Source of the DNA: Mastigias papua
Taxonomy: Eukaryota > Cnidaria > Scyphozoa > Rhizostomeae > Mastigiidae
Direction: 5' to 3'
Length of the DNA stretch: 64,000 nucleotides
NCBI GenBank assembly: GCA_964019165.1
Contig: OZ025279.1
Span: 7,640,617 to 7,704,616 of the forward strand
Of this stretch, positions 51,924 through 63,515 are shown piece after piece. Below the pieces are notes generated by a model, which was not told the DNA's origin, did not search any database, and saw nothing but the letters and a program-made list of their open reading frames with translations. Each line of letters starts with the position of its first letter. Within the stretch, counting starts at the first letter, position 1. The position numbers and the translations under genes were made by a program.

Positions 51924-52200
51924 CAATCACTGCCAAAAGTCTTGGAACACTTGCATTACTTTTTGACTCGTAGAGCAATCTCCCCCTCTCCCCCCTCAGA
52001 ACAATGTTGAATTAATCAGGAGTTACTCCCAGCAGACATGTCAATTTGCTCTCAAATAGCACTCTAGCAACTAAGCTTTTACCTCAACATTGGTTTAAGG
52101 GGGGAGGGGATCAGTAGCTGTCAAATTTGACCGGAAATTCACTATTGTCAAATAAACTTCATTGTTCAATAGGTGTTCCAAGGACTTTTGGCAGAGATTG
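51924..52200. mobile_element. MITE at array boundary, copy 1
   Basis: This 277 bp element has inverted ends CAATCACTGCCAAAAGTC and the inverse of GACTTTTGGCAGAGATTG, with TTGGAACAC/GTGTTCCAA just inside. These Tc1/mariner-like termini are preceded here by TA. Interior copies start at 54236 and 56548. Confidence 0.8.
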
Positions 52201-53480
52201 TCTGACACAAATATGGTTGTAAGGGGAATTACATGATGGAAAAAATATGTACCATAGGGTTTTCCGTGGTCCTGATTTCAATGGTTTTGTTGCCAACTCC
52301 ATATCTGTGATGGTTTAGGAGGTAGAGATAGTGACATGGGTCGATTTTGTGCTGTTTCTACCATGCCAGAAAGACTATCCGATTCTGAAGGCCCATGAGT
52401 TCATACTTCAAGTTAATAAGCAAAACTGTGTTTTTTCCACTGAGAATAAAGTTGCTGTCTGAATTTTAGGCTAGTAAATGGACGTTTCACGTAAGGCATA
52501 ACTGTCATTTGCGCGATAGCTTATTACTTATACGATCAAAATGGCAAAGTCTCAACTCGCTTATTTCTTGTATGACATAGACAACAAAGATGTCAGAAGA
52601 GTTTATCTAATTACTTATAGCAACACAACCATTTAGATGTTTCTGCTGAAGCAGTTTGATCTGGAGTCTATATATTGCATTAGCTGCACCCTCTGCTTAC
52701 AAAAGTAACAAGTAACGCTATGTCGTCAAATCGAACAAAGGCAATCAAGTTCTGTAATATGCTCACCTGTTTAGAATATGGTGACCAATAAAAAGAAAAA
52801 GAACGCATTATGTTCAGATGTTAAGGCAGGGGCTAAGAGAGTAGGTCTTGCCTTTAAAAGAAGGTCCTGTTATTGGAGAATAGACCCAGTGGAGTTGGAT
52901 TAGCAGATGCCTCCGTCAGGTGCTGGTGTTAGGCCTTGGCAAGGGTACTAATATTTGTGTCACCGGCCCTGCACACACTCCTCATACACAGCTAAAACGC
53001 CCGGCATACAGTTATATTCACTTTTTCAACATATATACCAAATCACTCCCTTGTATTGCTACGGGCTGCAGAAATAACAGCTAATAGCTTGAAATGATTT
53101 ATGTGCTTGCTTGCTTGCTTCCGTGCTACAATAATGTATTGTAGCTTGCTGATAAAACTGTCCAATGCACTACACCAGAAAATGAGTCAAAACAAAGCTA
53201 TTGAAGGCACTGGTAGCACACAAGTGTGTTGCTACAGTACGAGCACCGGTATCCCCTCTAAATTTCTGTAGGAGACGATCGGTTCGCTGACTTTATCACT
53301 GTACGAAGGGCCTCCTACTTTCTCACCACTCTTTCAATTTCCAAGACCAAGCATCTCTCTCACTATGTGCTTATTGTCTAGCTCTTTGTTGCAGCTGCCA
53401 TTCACGTCACTTTTCGTAGTTCCTCCGTAGTAGTGATGGCCCGCAGTGCTTGTGCAATGGTAGCGAAACAGCGATTTGGC

Positions 53481-53876
53481 CACGGTTTACCATTACATTT
53501 CCAGCTTGTGTGATTCAGTATTAGGCGATATCGAAGAAATAGCCGCAGTAAAAGTGGTACACGGATAAGTACATTTGTAGGAATATGGAAAAGTACATTG
53601 ATATTATCGAGAGGAGAGCAAAATCGAGGAAGTTGTCACGGTTTGCCATTTTACGCAGATAAACATGAATAGGATTAGAATCATTTCTTGAAAAATGGTA
53701 AACCGTGCAGTTTTTCTCCTTTTTCTCAAAAAGGATATATCAATTTTGCACAGAACTTAATACAACAGTAGTACTTACTTATGTACCACTTTATGCAAAA
53801 TTGGGAAGTTATAGCATAATTCCCCGTAGTTTTATAAAGCAATAATAAAATGGTAAACCGTGTGGTAAACCGTTGG
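53481..53876. repeat. Cluster of GGTAAACCGT motifs in both orientations
   Basis: CACGGTTTACCATT (53481), CACGGTTTGCCATT (53637), AATGGTAAACCGTG (53694 and 53849) and TGGTAAACCGTTGG (53863) occur within 400 bp. The set repeats in the two other units (offsets 2312 and 4624). The motifs could pair as hairpin arms or bind a protein. Confidence 0.75.
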
Positions 53877-54235
53877 AAACGAGTACAGAAATGCAATCCA
53901 ATTCAATGCGGTGATTATAAATGTGCTTGAAACCGCTCTTGTGGATAGAATCTATCGCCGATTCCAGAATACGTTGATTATTTCGTTGTGTTAGAAGCAT
54001 AATAACTACATTTCCTTAGATTTGTTCATTGATTCCACTTTTATGCTTGGTATGGCATTGGTGAACACGATCGCCAGCCAAGAACAGTGCGTCAGTACTA
54101 CACCCCCTCAATTGTGCCCTTACCCCGCACAATATCAAATTTTCAATATGACCAATGAGATCAGTGACATCGAAAACCCTATTGTATAACCGATAAAATT
54201 TTCAAAATGTAGCCTCCTAACAGAATTGGCTCAGA

Positions 54236-54512
54236 CAATCACTGCCAAAAGTCTTGGAACACTTGCATTACTTTTTGACTCGTAGAGCAATCTCCCCCTC
54301 TCCCCCCTCAGAACAATGTTGAATTAATCAGGAGTTACTCCCAGCAGACATGTCAATTTGCTCTCAAATAGCACTCTAGCAACTAAGCTTTTACCTCAAC
54401 ATTGGTTTAAGGGGGGAGGGGATCAGTAGCTGTCAAATTTGACCGGAAATTCACTATTGTCAAATAAACTTCATTGTTCAATAGGTGTTCCAAGGACTTT
54501 TGGCAGAGATTG
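54236..54512. mobile_element. MITE within array, copy 2
   Basis: It appears identical to copy 1 by eye. Its flanks are CAGA on the left and TCTG on the right, which extend the inverted repeat instead of giving TA. Confidence 0.8.
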
Positions 54513-56547
54513 TCTGACACAAATATGGTTGTAAGGGGAATTACATGATGGAAAAAATATGTACCATAGGGTTTTCCGTGGTCCTGATTTCAATGGTTTT
54601 GTTGCCAACTCCATATCTGTGATGGTTTAGGAGGTAGAGATAGTGACATGGGTCGATTTTGTGCTGTTTCTACCATGCCAGAAAGACTATCCGATTCTGA
54701 AGGCCCATGAGTTCATACTTCAAGTTAATAAGCAAAACTGTGTTTTTTCCACTGAGAATAAAGTTGCTGTCTGAATTTTAGGCTAGTAAATGGACGTTTC
54801 ACGTAAGGCATAACTGTCATTTGCGCGATAGCTTATTACTTATACGATCAAAATGGCAAAGTCTCAACTCGCTTATTTCTTGTATGACATAGACAACAAA
54901 GATGTCAGAAGAGTTTATCTAATTACTTATAGCAACACAACCATTTAGATGTTTCTGCTGAAGCAGTTTGATCTGGAGTCTATATATTGCATTAGCTGCA
55001 CCCTCTGCTTACAAAAGTAATAAGTAACGCTATGTCGTCAAATCGAACAAAGGCAATCAAGTTCTGTAATATGCTCACCTGTTTAGAATATGGTGACCAA
55101 TAAAAAGAAAAAGAACGCATTATGTTCAGATGTTAAGGCAGGGGCTAAGAGAGTAGGTCTTGCCTTTAAAAGAAGGTCCTGTTATTGGAGAATAGACCCA
55201 GTGGAGTTGGATTAGCAGATGCCTCCGTCAGGTGCTGGTGTTAGGCCTTGGCAAGGGTACTAATATTTGTGTCACCGGCCCTGCACACACTCCTCATACA
55301 CAGCTAAAACGCCCGGCATACAGTTATATTCACTTTTTCAACATATATACCAAATCACTCCCTTGTATTGCTACGGGCTGCAGAAATAACAGCTAATAGC
55401 TTGAAATGATTTATGTGCTTGCTTGCTTGCTTCCGTGCTACAATAATGTATTGTAGCTTGCTGATAAAACTGTCCAATGCACTACACCAGAAAATGAGTC
55501 AAAACAAAGCTATTGAAGGCACTGGTAGCACACAAGTGTGTTGCTACAGTACGAGCACCGGTATCCCCTCTAAATTTCTGTAGGAGACGATCGGTTCGCT
55601 GACTTTATCACTGTACGAAGGGCCTCCTACTTTCTCACCACTCTTTCAATTTCCAAGACCAAGCATCTCTCTCACTATGTGCTTATTGTCTAGCTCTTTG
55701 TTGCAGCTGCCATTCACGTCACTTTTCGTAGTTCCTCCGTAGTAGTGATGGCCCGCAGTGCTTGTGCAATGGTAGCGAAACAGCGATTTGGCCACGGTTT
55801 ACCATTACATTTCCAGCTTGTGTGATTCAGTATTAGGCGATATCGAAGAAATAGCCGCAGTAAAAGTGGTACACGGATAAGTACATTTGTAGGAATATGG
55901 AAAAGTACATTGATATTATCGAGAGGAGAGCAAAATCGAGGAAGTTGTCACGGTTTGCCATTTTACGCAGATAAACATGAATAGGATTAGAATCATTTCT
56001 TGAAAAATGGTAAACCGTGCAGTTTTTCTCCTTTTTCTCAAAAAGGATATATCAATTTTGCACAGAACTTAATACAACAGTAGTACTTACTTATGTACCA
56101 CTTTATGCAAAATTGGGAAGTTATAGCATAATTCCCCGTAGTTTTATAAAGCAATAATAAAATGGTAAACCGTGTGGTAAACCGTTGGAAACGAGTACAG
56201 AAATGCAATCCAATTCAATGCGGTGATTATAAATGTGCTTGAAACCGCTCTTGTGGATAGAATCTATCGCCGATTCCAGAATACGTTGATTATTTCGTTG
56301 TGTTAGAAGCATAATAACTACATTTCCTTAGATTTGTTCATTGATTCCACTTTTATGCTTGGTATGGCATTGGTGAACACGATCGCCAGCCAAGAACAGT
56401 GCGTCAGTACTACACCCCCTCAATTGTGCCCTTACCCCGCACAATATCAAATTTTCAATATGACCAATGAGATCAGTGACATCGAAAACCCTATTGTATA
56501 ACCGATAAAATTTTCAAAATGTAGCCTCCTAACAGAATTGGCTCAGA

Positions 56548-56824
56548 CAATCACTGCCAAAAGTCTTGGAACACTTGCATTACTTTTTGACTCGTAGAGC
56601 AATCTCCCCCTCTCCCCCCTCAGAACAATGTTGAATTAATCAGGAGTTACTCCCAGCAGACATGTCAATTTGCTCTCAAATAGCACTCTAGCAACTAAGC
56701 TTTTACCTCAACATTGGTTTAAGGGGGGAGGGGATCAGTAGCTGTCAAATTTGACCGGAAATTCACTATTGTCAAATAAACTTCATTGTTCAATAGGTGT
56801 TCCAAGGACTTTTGGCAGAGATTG
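56548..56824. mobile_element. MITE within array, copy 3
   Basis: Same sequence and flanks as copy 2. Confidence 0.8.
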
Positions 56825-58859
56825 TCTGACACAAATATGGTTGTAAGGGGAATTACATGATGGAAAAAATATGTACCATAGGGTTTTCCGTGGTCCTGAT
56901 TTCAATGGTTTTGTTGCCAACTCCATATCTGTGATGGTTTAGGAGGTAGAGATAGTGACATGGGTCGATTTTGTGCTGTTTCTACCATGCCAGAAAGACT
57001 ATCCGATTCTGAAGGCCCATGAGTTCATACTTCAAGTTAATAAGCAAAACTGTGTTTTTTCCACTGAGAATAAAGTTGCTGTCTGAATTTTAGGCTAGTA
57101 AATGGACGTTTCACGTAAGGCATAACTGTCATTTGCGCGATAGCTTATTACTTATACGATCAAAATGGCAAAGTCTCAACTCGCTTATTTCTTGTATGAC
57201 ATAGACAACAAAGATGTCAGAAGAGTTTATCTAATTACTTATAGCAACACAACCATTTAGATGTTTCTGCTGAAGCAGTTTGATCTGGAGTCTATATATT
57301 GCATTAGCTGCACCCTCTGCTTACAAAAGTAACAAGTAACGCTATGTCGTCAAATCGAACAAAGGCAATCAAGTTCTGTAATATGCTCACCTGTTTAGAA
57401 TATGGTGACCAATAAAAAGAAAAAGAACGCATTATGTTCAGATGTTAAGGCAGGGGCTAAGAGAGTAGGTCTTGCCTTTAAAAGAAGGTCCTGTTATTGG
57501 AGAATAGACCCAGTGGAGTTGGATTAGCAGATGCCTCCGTCAGGTGCTGGTGTTAGGCCTTGGCAAGGGTACTAATATTTGTGTCACCGGCCCTGCACAC
57601 ACTCCTCATACACAGCTAAAACGCCCGGCATACAGTTATATTCACTTTTTCAACATATATACCAAATCACTCCCTTGTATTGCTACGGGCTGCAGAAATA
57701 ACAGCTAATAGCTTGAAATGATTTATGTGCTTGCTTGCTTGCTTCCGTGCTACAATAATGTATTGTAGCTTGCTGATAAAACTGTCCAATGCACTACACC
57801 AGAAAATGAGTCAAAACAAAGCTATTGAAGGCACTGGTAGCACACAAGTGTGTTGCTACAGTACGAGCACCGGTATCCCCTCTAAATTTCTGTAGGAGAC
57901 GATCGGTTCGCTGACTTTATCACTGTACGAAGGGCCTCCTACTTTCTCACCACTCTTTCAATTTCCAAGACCAAGCATCTCTCTCACTATGTGCTTATTG
58001 TCTAGCTCTTTGTTGCAGCTGCCATTCACGTCACTTTTCGTAGTTCCTCCGTAGTAGTGATGGCCCGCAGTGCTTGTGCAATGGTAGCGAAACAGCGATT
58101 TGGCCACGGTTTACCATTACATTTCCAGCTTGTGTGATTCAGTATTAGGCGATATCGAAGAAATAGCCGCAGTAAAAGTGGTACACGGATAAGTACATTT
58201 GTAGGAATATGGAAAAGTACATTGATATTATCGAGAGGAGAGCAAAATCGAGGAAGTTGTCACGGTTTGCCATTTTACGCAGATAAACATGAATAGGATT
58301 AGAATCATTTCTTGAAAAATGGTAAACCGTGCAGTTTTTCTCCTTTTTCTCAAAAAGGATATATCAATTTTGCACAGAACTTAATACAACAGTAGTACTT
58401 ACTTATGTACCACTTTATGCAAAATTGGGAAGTTATAGCATAATTCCCCGTAGTTTTATAAAGCAATAATAAAATGGTAAACCGTGTGGTAAACCGTTGG
58501 AAACGAGTACAGAAATGCAATCCAATTCAATGCGGTGATTATAAATGTGCTTGAAACCGCTCTTGTGGATAGAATCTATCGCCGATTCCAGAATACGTTG
58601 ATTATTTCGTTGTGTTAGAAGCATAATAACTACATTTCCTTAGATTTGTTCATTGATTCCACTTTTATGCTTGGTATGGCATTGGTGAACACGATCGCCA
58701 GCCAAGAACAGTGCGTCAGTACTACACCCCCTCAATTGTGCCCTTACCCCGCACAATATCAAATTTTCAATATGACCAATGAGATCAGTGACATCGAAAA
58801 CCCTATTGTATAACCGATAAAATTTTCAAAATGTAGCCTCCTAACAGAATTGGCTCAGA

Positions 58860-59137
58860 CAATCACTGCCAAAAGTCTTGGAACACTTGCATTACTTTTT
58901 GACTCGTAGAGCAATCTCCCCCTCTCCCCCCTCAGAACAATGTTGAATTAATCAGGAGTTACTCCCAGCAGACATGTCAATTTGCTCTCAAATAGCACTC
59001 TAGCAACTAAGCTTTTACCTCAACATTGGTTTAAGGGGGGGAGGGGATCAGTAGCTGTCAAATTTGACCGGAAATTCACTATTGTCAAATAAACTTCATT
59101 GTTCAATAGGTGTTCCAAGGACTTTTGGCAGAGATTG
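58860..59137. mobile_element. MITE at array boundary, copy 4
   Basis: It has one extra G in the G run near 59035. The right flank is TA, matching the TA left of copy 1. The unique DNA to its right begins at TACTCTGTC. Confidence 0.8.
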
Positions 59138-59139
59138 TA

Positions 59140-59438
59140 CTCTGTCTTGCATAGCCCTAAGGTTTATTAATAACGCGGGAGTGTTAGAAGGCAGAATTAG
59201 CTTTTCAACAAGCGGAAAAACCGCATGGAAAGGTGTCATGACTTGTAAGTTGATCTTTGTACTCTGATAGGAGGGGGTTAGCTTTCCTATGAGGGATAGC
59301 TATTTTTTCCGAGCTGAAGTTGCATTGGGTTTACATGAGGAGGGTTGGGCCTTCTGTCAAGCAATGTCATTGATTTCTCAGCATTCTCAGCTTGCCCCAC
59401 AATAACGTACCAGTCCTCCTATAAGAGCAAACCCTCTT
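59140..59438. other. Non-coding stretch
   Basis: Unique DNA right of the array; nothing recognised. Confidence 0.35.
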
Positions 59439-60494
59439 GGCCCTGTTCACATGATACCGGATTCATTTTCACTTTGGATTCTTCACCACAGGGTCAAAAC
59501 TTCGTATATGAAAACTTTTTTGTTTTTTTTATAATTCAAAGACTAAATTACAACTACAAACTTATATTACAGTGGCGTAGAACGAGTAAACATTCTATAG
59601 ACAGTTAATAGTTCACGACCACACCACTGTACAATACGATTTACATGACGAAGCCACAGGAAGTGTGATCTAGCACATCTCACCTGCAGCCAACATGGAC
59701 AATGAACACTACAAATTAACATGTAACTATCAACAGTGCCATTCCTATTCCAAAAGGGATCTTCCACTCAAGAAACTCATTATATGAAAACTTCGTCAAT
59801 GCCAAAACTTCGTATTGTCACACGTTATCACTTTTAGCATTACGTTCAAAGGAATGTGCTCCCCTTCGTATCACGTTCCTAGTGCTCATAAGCCCCAGTT
59901 GGGCAGAAATCCAGTGTATTCGGGAAATGTCTTCTGAAAGAAATATAGTTATTTCCGAAAATAGGTGTAGTTTAATACGACTGGACAACAACTCATTCGG
60001 GCAACAGATGAGTGACTCGGGCAGACAGTTTGCACCCCCCTAAATTAAAAGCCCCCCTATGCCCATGCTAGGTGCACAAGAGAGGATTTTGCTTCAGCAA
60101 AGTGTCATTCGTGGCATTTTGGTAAGTAAATATCTAGCCCGTTTGATACTTTTTATCATTCGTGGCAAATTGTTTACTGTGTGCGCCGCAAGTAGTTTTT
60201 CTTGCAATGGAACAAGAAGCTTTTGATAATATTCTTATGGGAATTGACCCTTACACACAAAAAGAAGAGATACAAATGAGGCAGACAAATACAAAAAGAG
60301 AATGCCTGTGTATTTCCGTACGCTATCTGGCCCAAAAAGGTATCTTCCTGATCATTTCGACCAAGTTTCAGAGAAATCAGAATTTCTTCGTAGAGCAGGG
60401 CATCGGATTTCATCGGGGCCGTGTGAACAGAATGGCTATCTGGGACAAAAGGTAACCCGATGTGAAGCGAATCCAGTATCGTGTGAACATGGCC
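59439..60494. mobile_element. TIR-bounded element, ~1.06 kb
   Basis: GGCCCTGTTCACATGATACC at the left pairs with the inverse of the right end (GGCCATGTTCACACGATACT). TT flanks both ends. Subterminal GTGTGAACA motifs recur near 60420. No transposase was recognised. The superfamily is uncertain; the long 'TTCACA' termini recall Harbinger-type MITEs. Confidence 0.6.
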
Positions 60495-60984
60495 TTGATT
60501 GTGTTTATAGAAAAAGCCCTCCTCTCATTTAAACAGAAACAGGATGGCTAGCCCTCTTCCATATAAACAGCGCCTTGGCTTTAAAGATTGATCGAATATA
60601 TCATTTTGCCTTGGATCACATTGGTCCTTATTTTGGTAAATCCGCTTATGGGATTAGATGCTTGTTTGTTTAGAAGGAACAAATTTATAAGACCTACATG
60701 TAGAAGGCCAAAGAAACTGGGAAAATTTCACTGCTAGCGAGAAAATCCTTCAAGAACTTTCAATTTTCAATATTTCTATTTCACTGCAGACAATCGAAAA
60801 TAGTCGAATCTTTGTTTTTTAGTTTGTTTTAAATAGTTGGTTTGAATTAGTTTCTAGCAACTATAAACTAGTATAAAATAATTTCTTTACTTAAGGTTGG
60901 CTGTTATTGCTAGCTCACGTGCTAATTTAAGCCAACCGAAATGTAAATACAAGATGCTATAATAAATTAAACCTAAATTACAGA
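60495..60984. other. Non-coding stretch with a retroelement tail fragment
   Basis: At about 60810-60905 AAATAGTTGGTTTGAATTAG and the following stem-loop-like DNA match the 3' end of the CR1-like insert near 47946, on the plus strand. The rest is unrecognised. Confidence 0.45.
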
Positions 60985-61386
60985 CGAGAGAATACTTTAA
61001 AGAATATAACTATAAAAACCCTAAATTACCTAGATACAATCTGCACAATCTGCAACTGCAATCAAAATCATAGCTTTAATTTTTTCTTTTGAAGTTGGTA
61101 AGTGTCTGGGACTCTTTCATAGAAGATGACATAGCATGCCATATCCTAGATCCAAGAAAACATGCACTTTCAATACCATACCCTGTTGTTTTTGGTTTCG
61201 GTGCAAAAACATTTCTGCAGCTACGAAGGTGGTAAGGTACATCTTTCTGAACGAAAATTTGTTTCATGAAACTAGGATTGAGATTGCTTTGAGTTTTAAA
61301 GATTTTGGTAGCAACTTTAAATTTCTCTGGTGAATGGAAACCGATTCTGCTTTCTTCAATAAATCTTCGAAACCAACCAACTTGCG
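60985..61386 (-). pseudogene. CR1/jockey-type RT C-terminal fragment
   Basis: Minus-strand pieces RKLVGFEDLLKKAESVSIHQ and RNLKLLPKSLKLK are followed, after a frameshift, by DVPYHLRSC, TTGYGIESACFLGSRIWHAM and SQTLTNFKRK. These are the classic C-terminal blocks (FEDLL...IHQRNL, YGTES..F.G..IW.L, FKR.IK). A hAT element interrupts the 5' side at 61387, and clear RT sequence was not found beyond it. Confidence 0.75.
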
Positions 61387-62803
61387 CAGGGGCGGATCCA
61401 GCACAAATTTTGACATTCGCACAATGTGCGAAATACGTGCCACGCCCAAATAACTACACCCATAAACCACACCTACAAACCACACCTGCAGAGTCCCTAT
61501 TCCAACCCCAATACTGCTAACTAGTACAACCCCATGTAAAGCAGAGAGAGCCCGTAATATCTACGTAATAAATACAATGATTCTTCATTTTCAGTCAGCA
61601 GCAAGGAGTAGGAACTATTGAAGCAATCTCTACAGCAAGGAGTGAGAACTGTTGAAGCAATCTCTACCCGAAATCTAAGAGCACTATTTTCTTATTGACC
61701 ACTTTCTTATGCCAAAAAAGTAATAATTTCTTTCCAGTAAACATCACCCGATAATGACACCTTCCCCATAAGGCAAATTGAGTACACATTGAGGTCTGGT
61801 TAGCTTTCTGATAAATATTTGTGAGTAAATCGAATTGTCAGCTGGTGAGGGGGTTGCAGACAAATGAATCAGACAACGAATAGATCCACTACGGTCCAAG
61901 CCTAGGGGTATTCGTTCAACATTTAGAAATGCTATTATTAATTAACTTTTCACTGAGTGTTATCGACTTGCAGTCTACACTTCCTACAGAAATCGACGGT
62001 TATCCACAGTCCTGGTTATCCAAGTGCTTACCATGCATGCCTAGCTGAAATCGATGGCAACAAATGCCACAATTACAAATAGAATAGCTACAGTATTGGG
62101 ATGCTATCGTCTTTGGTATAAGTGTTTGTAGAGCCATTCACATCCCATATGAAGACTGCTAATAGACCTTCATAGATTCATGCTACTTCCTCAATTTGCA
62201 ATTGAATCCCTTCAGCTGGATATTTGGGATGATTGGGCAAACTGTACGCACAAGATATCCTAGCGGAAGAGAGGGTTATCAAAACAGGTAGTATAGGGTT
62301 ATCCCCCGCTCTCTTCCATATAACATCCGTCGCCTCTACCTTCGCCACATTCGCACAACCATTTTCTCCATACACTTTCCTATTGATTTTGTACGTACTA
62401 ATAGCACCATCCATTCCGAAGTTCGCACAGCTTTTGGAGGTACACTTTTCACGTACTATTCCTCTGCGCACGCACAGATAAGTAGATGCTAATTTTATGT
62501 GAAGGTCGCACAAAATAATTGGTTCTGTGTAATTTATGATGTTGGGGATCACCCAATTCAAACGATACTTGAGGGGAGCCCAAAAACAACGTACAATAAC
62601 AAGTATTGCCAAAGATAAACAACAGATAATGTTACCACGGTTACGACATGGGGTTGTTGATAGATAGTGAGGTTTTGAAATGATTATTGTCAAATAAGAA
62701 TGAAAGGTAGTTTCTATACACAGAGATCTTTGACAGCTAATGTGCAGTTAGAAAATCTGACCTTCGCTAGTGCGGGTGTTGCGAATGCCTGGATCCGCCT
62801 CTG
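61387..62803. mobile_element. hAT element with perfect 8 bp target duplication
   Basis: The termini are CAGGGGCGGATCCA and the inverse of TGGATCCGCCTCTG. AACTTGCG flanks both ends (61379-61386 and 62804-62811). The 1417 bp element is too short for a full hAT transposase, and no such domain was seen, so it is non-autonomous. Confidence 0.9.
62178..62693 (-). CDS. Hypothetical 171-codon frame inside the hAT element
   Basis: The frame lies within the hAT termini. It has a hydrophobic stretch near residues 25-40 and scattered Cys, but no BED finger, DDE or hAT dimerisation motif that I can recognise. It could be captured DNA or chance. Confidence 0.2.
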   Translation of the reverse strand: MTIIISKPHYLSTTPCRNRGNIICCLSLAILVIVRCFWAPLKYRLNWVIPNIINYTEPIILCDLHIKLASTYLCVRRGIVREKCTSKSCANFGMDGAISTYKINRKVYGENGCANVAKVEATDVIWKRAGDNPILPVLITLSSARISCAYSLPNHPKYPAEGIQLQIEEVA

Positions 62804-62811
62804 AACTTGCG

Positions 62812-63070
62812 ACTATAGTTGTAACCAACTTAAATAATGATGATGATGATTTCAGCATTCCTCCTCCTTTTAAATTTCAAAAAGAATCGAGAAGAAGCCG
62901 AATTCGGATAGACTGTGTGCAATCCTTATAGCAAGTGCTGAATAGGCAAATCTCAGTTGAAACTTGTAGCATACATAATGCTATGTCTTAGTACTGACCA
63001 CTTACTAATCACAGGGTACTCAGCCCGAATCCCCCGTGGTTACTGTTATTGAGAGTCTATAAGTAGTAAC
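62812..63070. other. Short non-coding stretch
   Basis: A short ATG-triplet run lies near 62835. Nothing else is recognised. Confidence 0.3.
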
Positions 63071-63383
63071 CAGGGGCGGATTTGGGCTGTGTCACCTGGG
63101 GCACATAACTCAGTCAAAAGTCCAAATATCATTGTTTAAACTTCGTGAATAACCACGCAACAAATAAGACAAGTTTTCTAGCAGTACTAATAGGTAGTAC
63201 GAGAGGCCCTGTAAGTGTAGACGGAGGAGCCTTCTGGTTGCTGTCAAGGGAAAATGCCTCTTAGCTCCATTTCATTGGTCATAGTTCATCCTTTATTTTC
63301 TTTATTTATGTTTTCATTGGGTGACAATACAATATGCAAAAAGGTATATGGAAATGATTGGCTTGCCTCAGTAGACAATTGGT

Positions 63384-63495
63384 TTGATTTGATTTGATTT
63401 GATTTGATTTGATATGATGTCATGTGATTTCATATGTTTAAGGAAGGGTAGCCCTTCAGCGAGTGCTGATTTCCAAGGTGCCCTCCGTCTACATT
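63384..63495 (-). mobile_element. 3' end of an unidentified retroelement with AAATC tail
   Basis: On the minus strand GAGGGCACCTTGGAAATCAG and CTACCCTTCC are followed by several AAATC pentamers, paralleling 25247-25335. Confidence 0.55.
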
Positions 63496-63515
63496 CTTCT
63501 TCTTCTTCTTGTGCC

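Larger units (their letters stand above)
51924..59137. repeat. Tandem array of three 2312 bp units bounded by MITE copies
   Basis: The order is MITE, spacer, MITE, spacer, MITE, spacer, MITE. The spacers are 52201-54235, 54513-56547 and 56825-58859, each 2035 bp. The only differences noticed by eye were single bases, such as AACAAGT against AATAAGT near 55020 and one extra G in the last MITE. A 63-codon minus-strand frame repeats at 53809, 56121 and 58433 and is not recognised. Confidence 0.95.

Noticed and set aside
53809..54000. 63-codon frame repeated three times as evidence of a gene
   Set aside because: The three copies are identical because the whole 2312 bp unit is duplicated; this gives no evidence of selection.
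51924..59137. rDNA or histone-type tandem gene array
   Set aside because: No 5S, snRNA or histone sequence was recognised in the unit.
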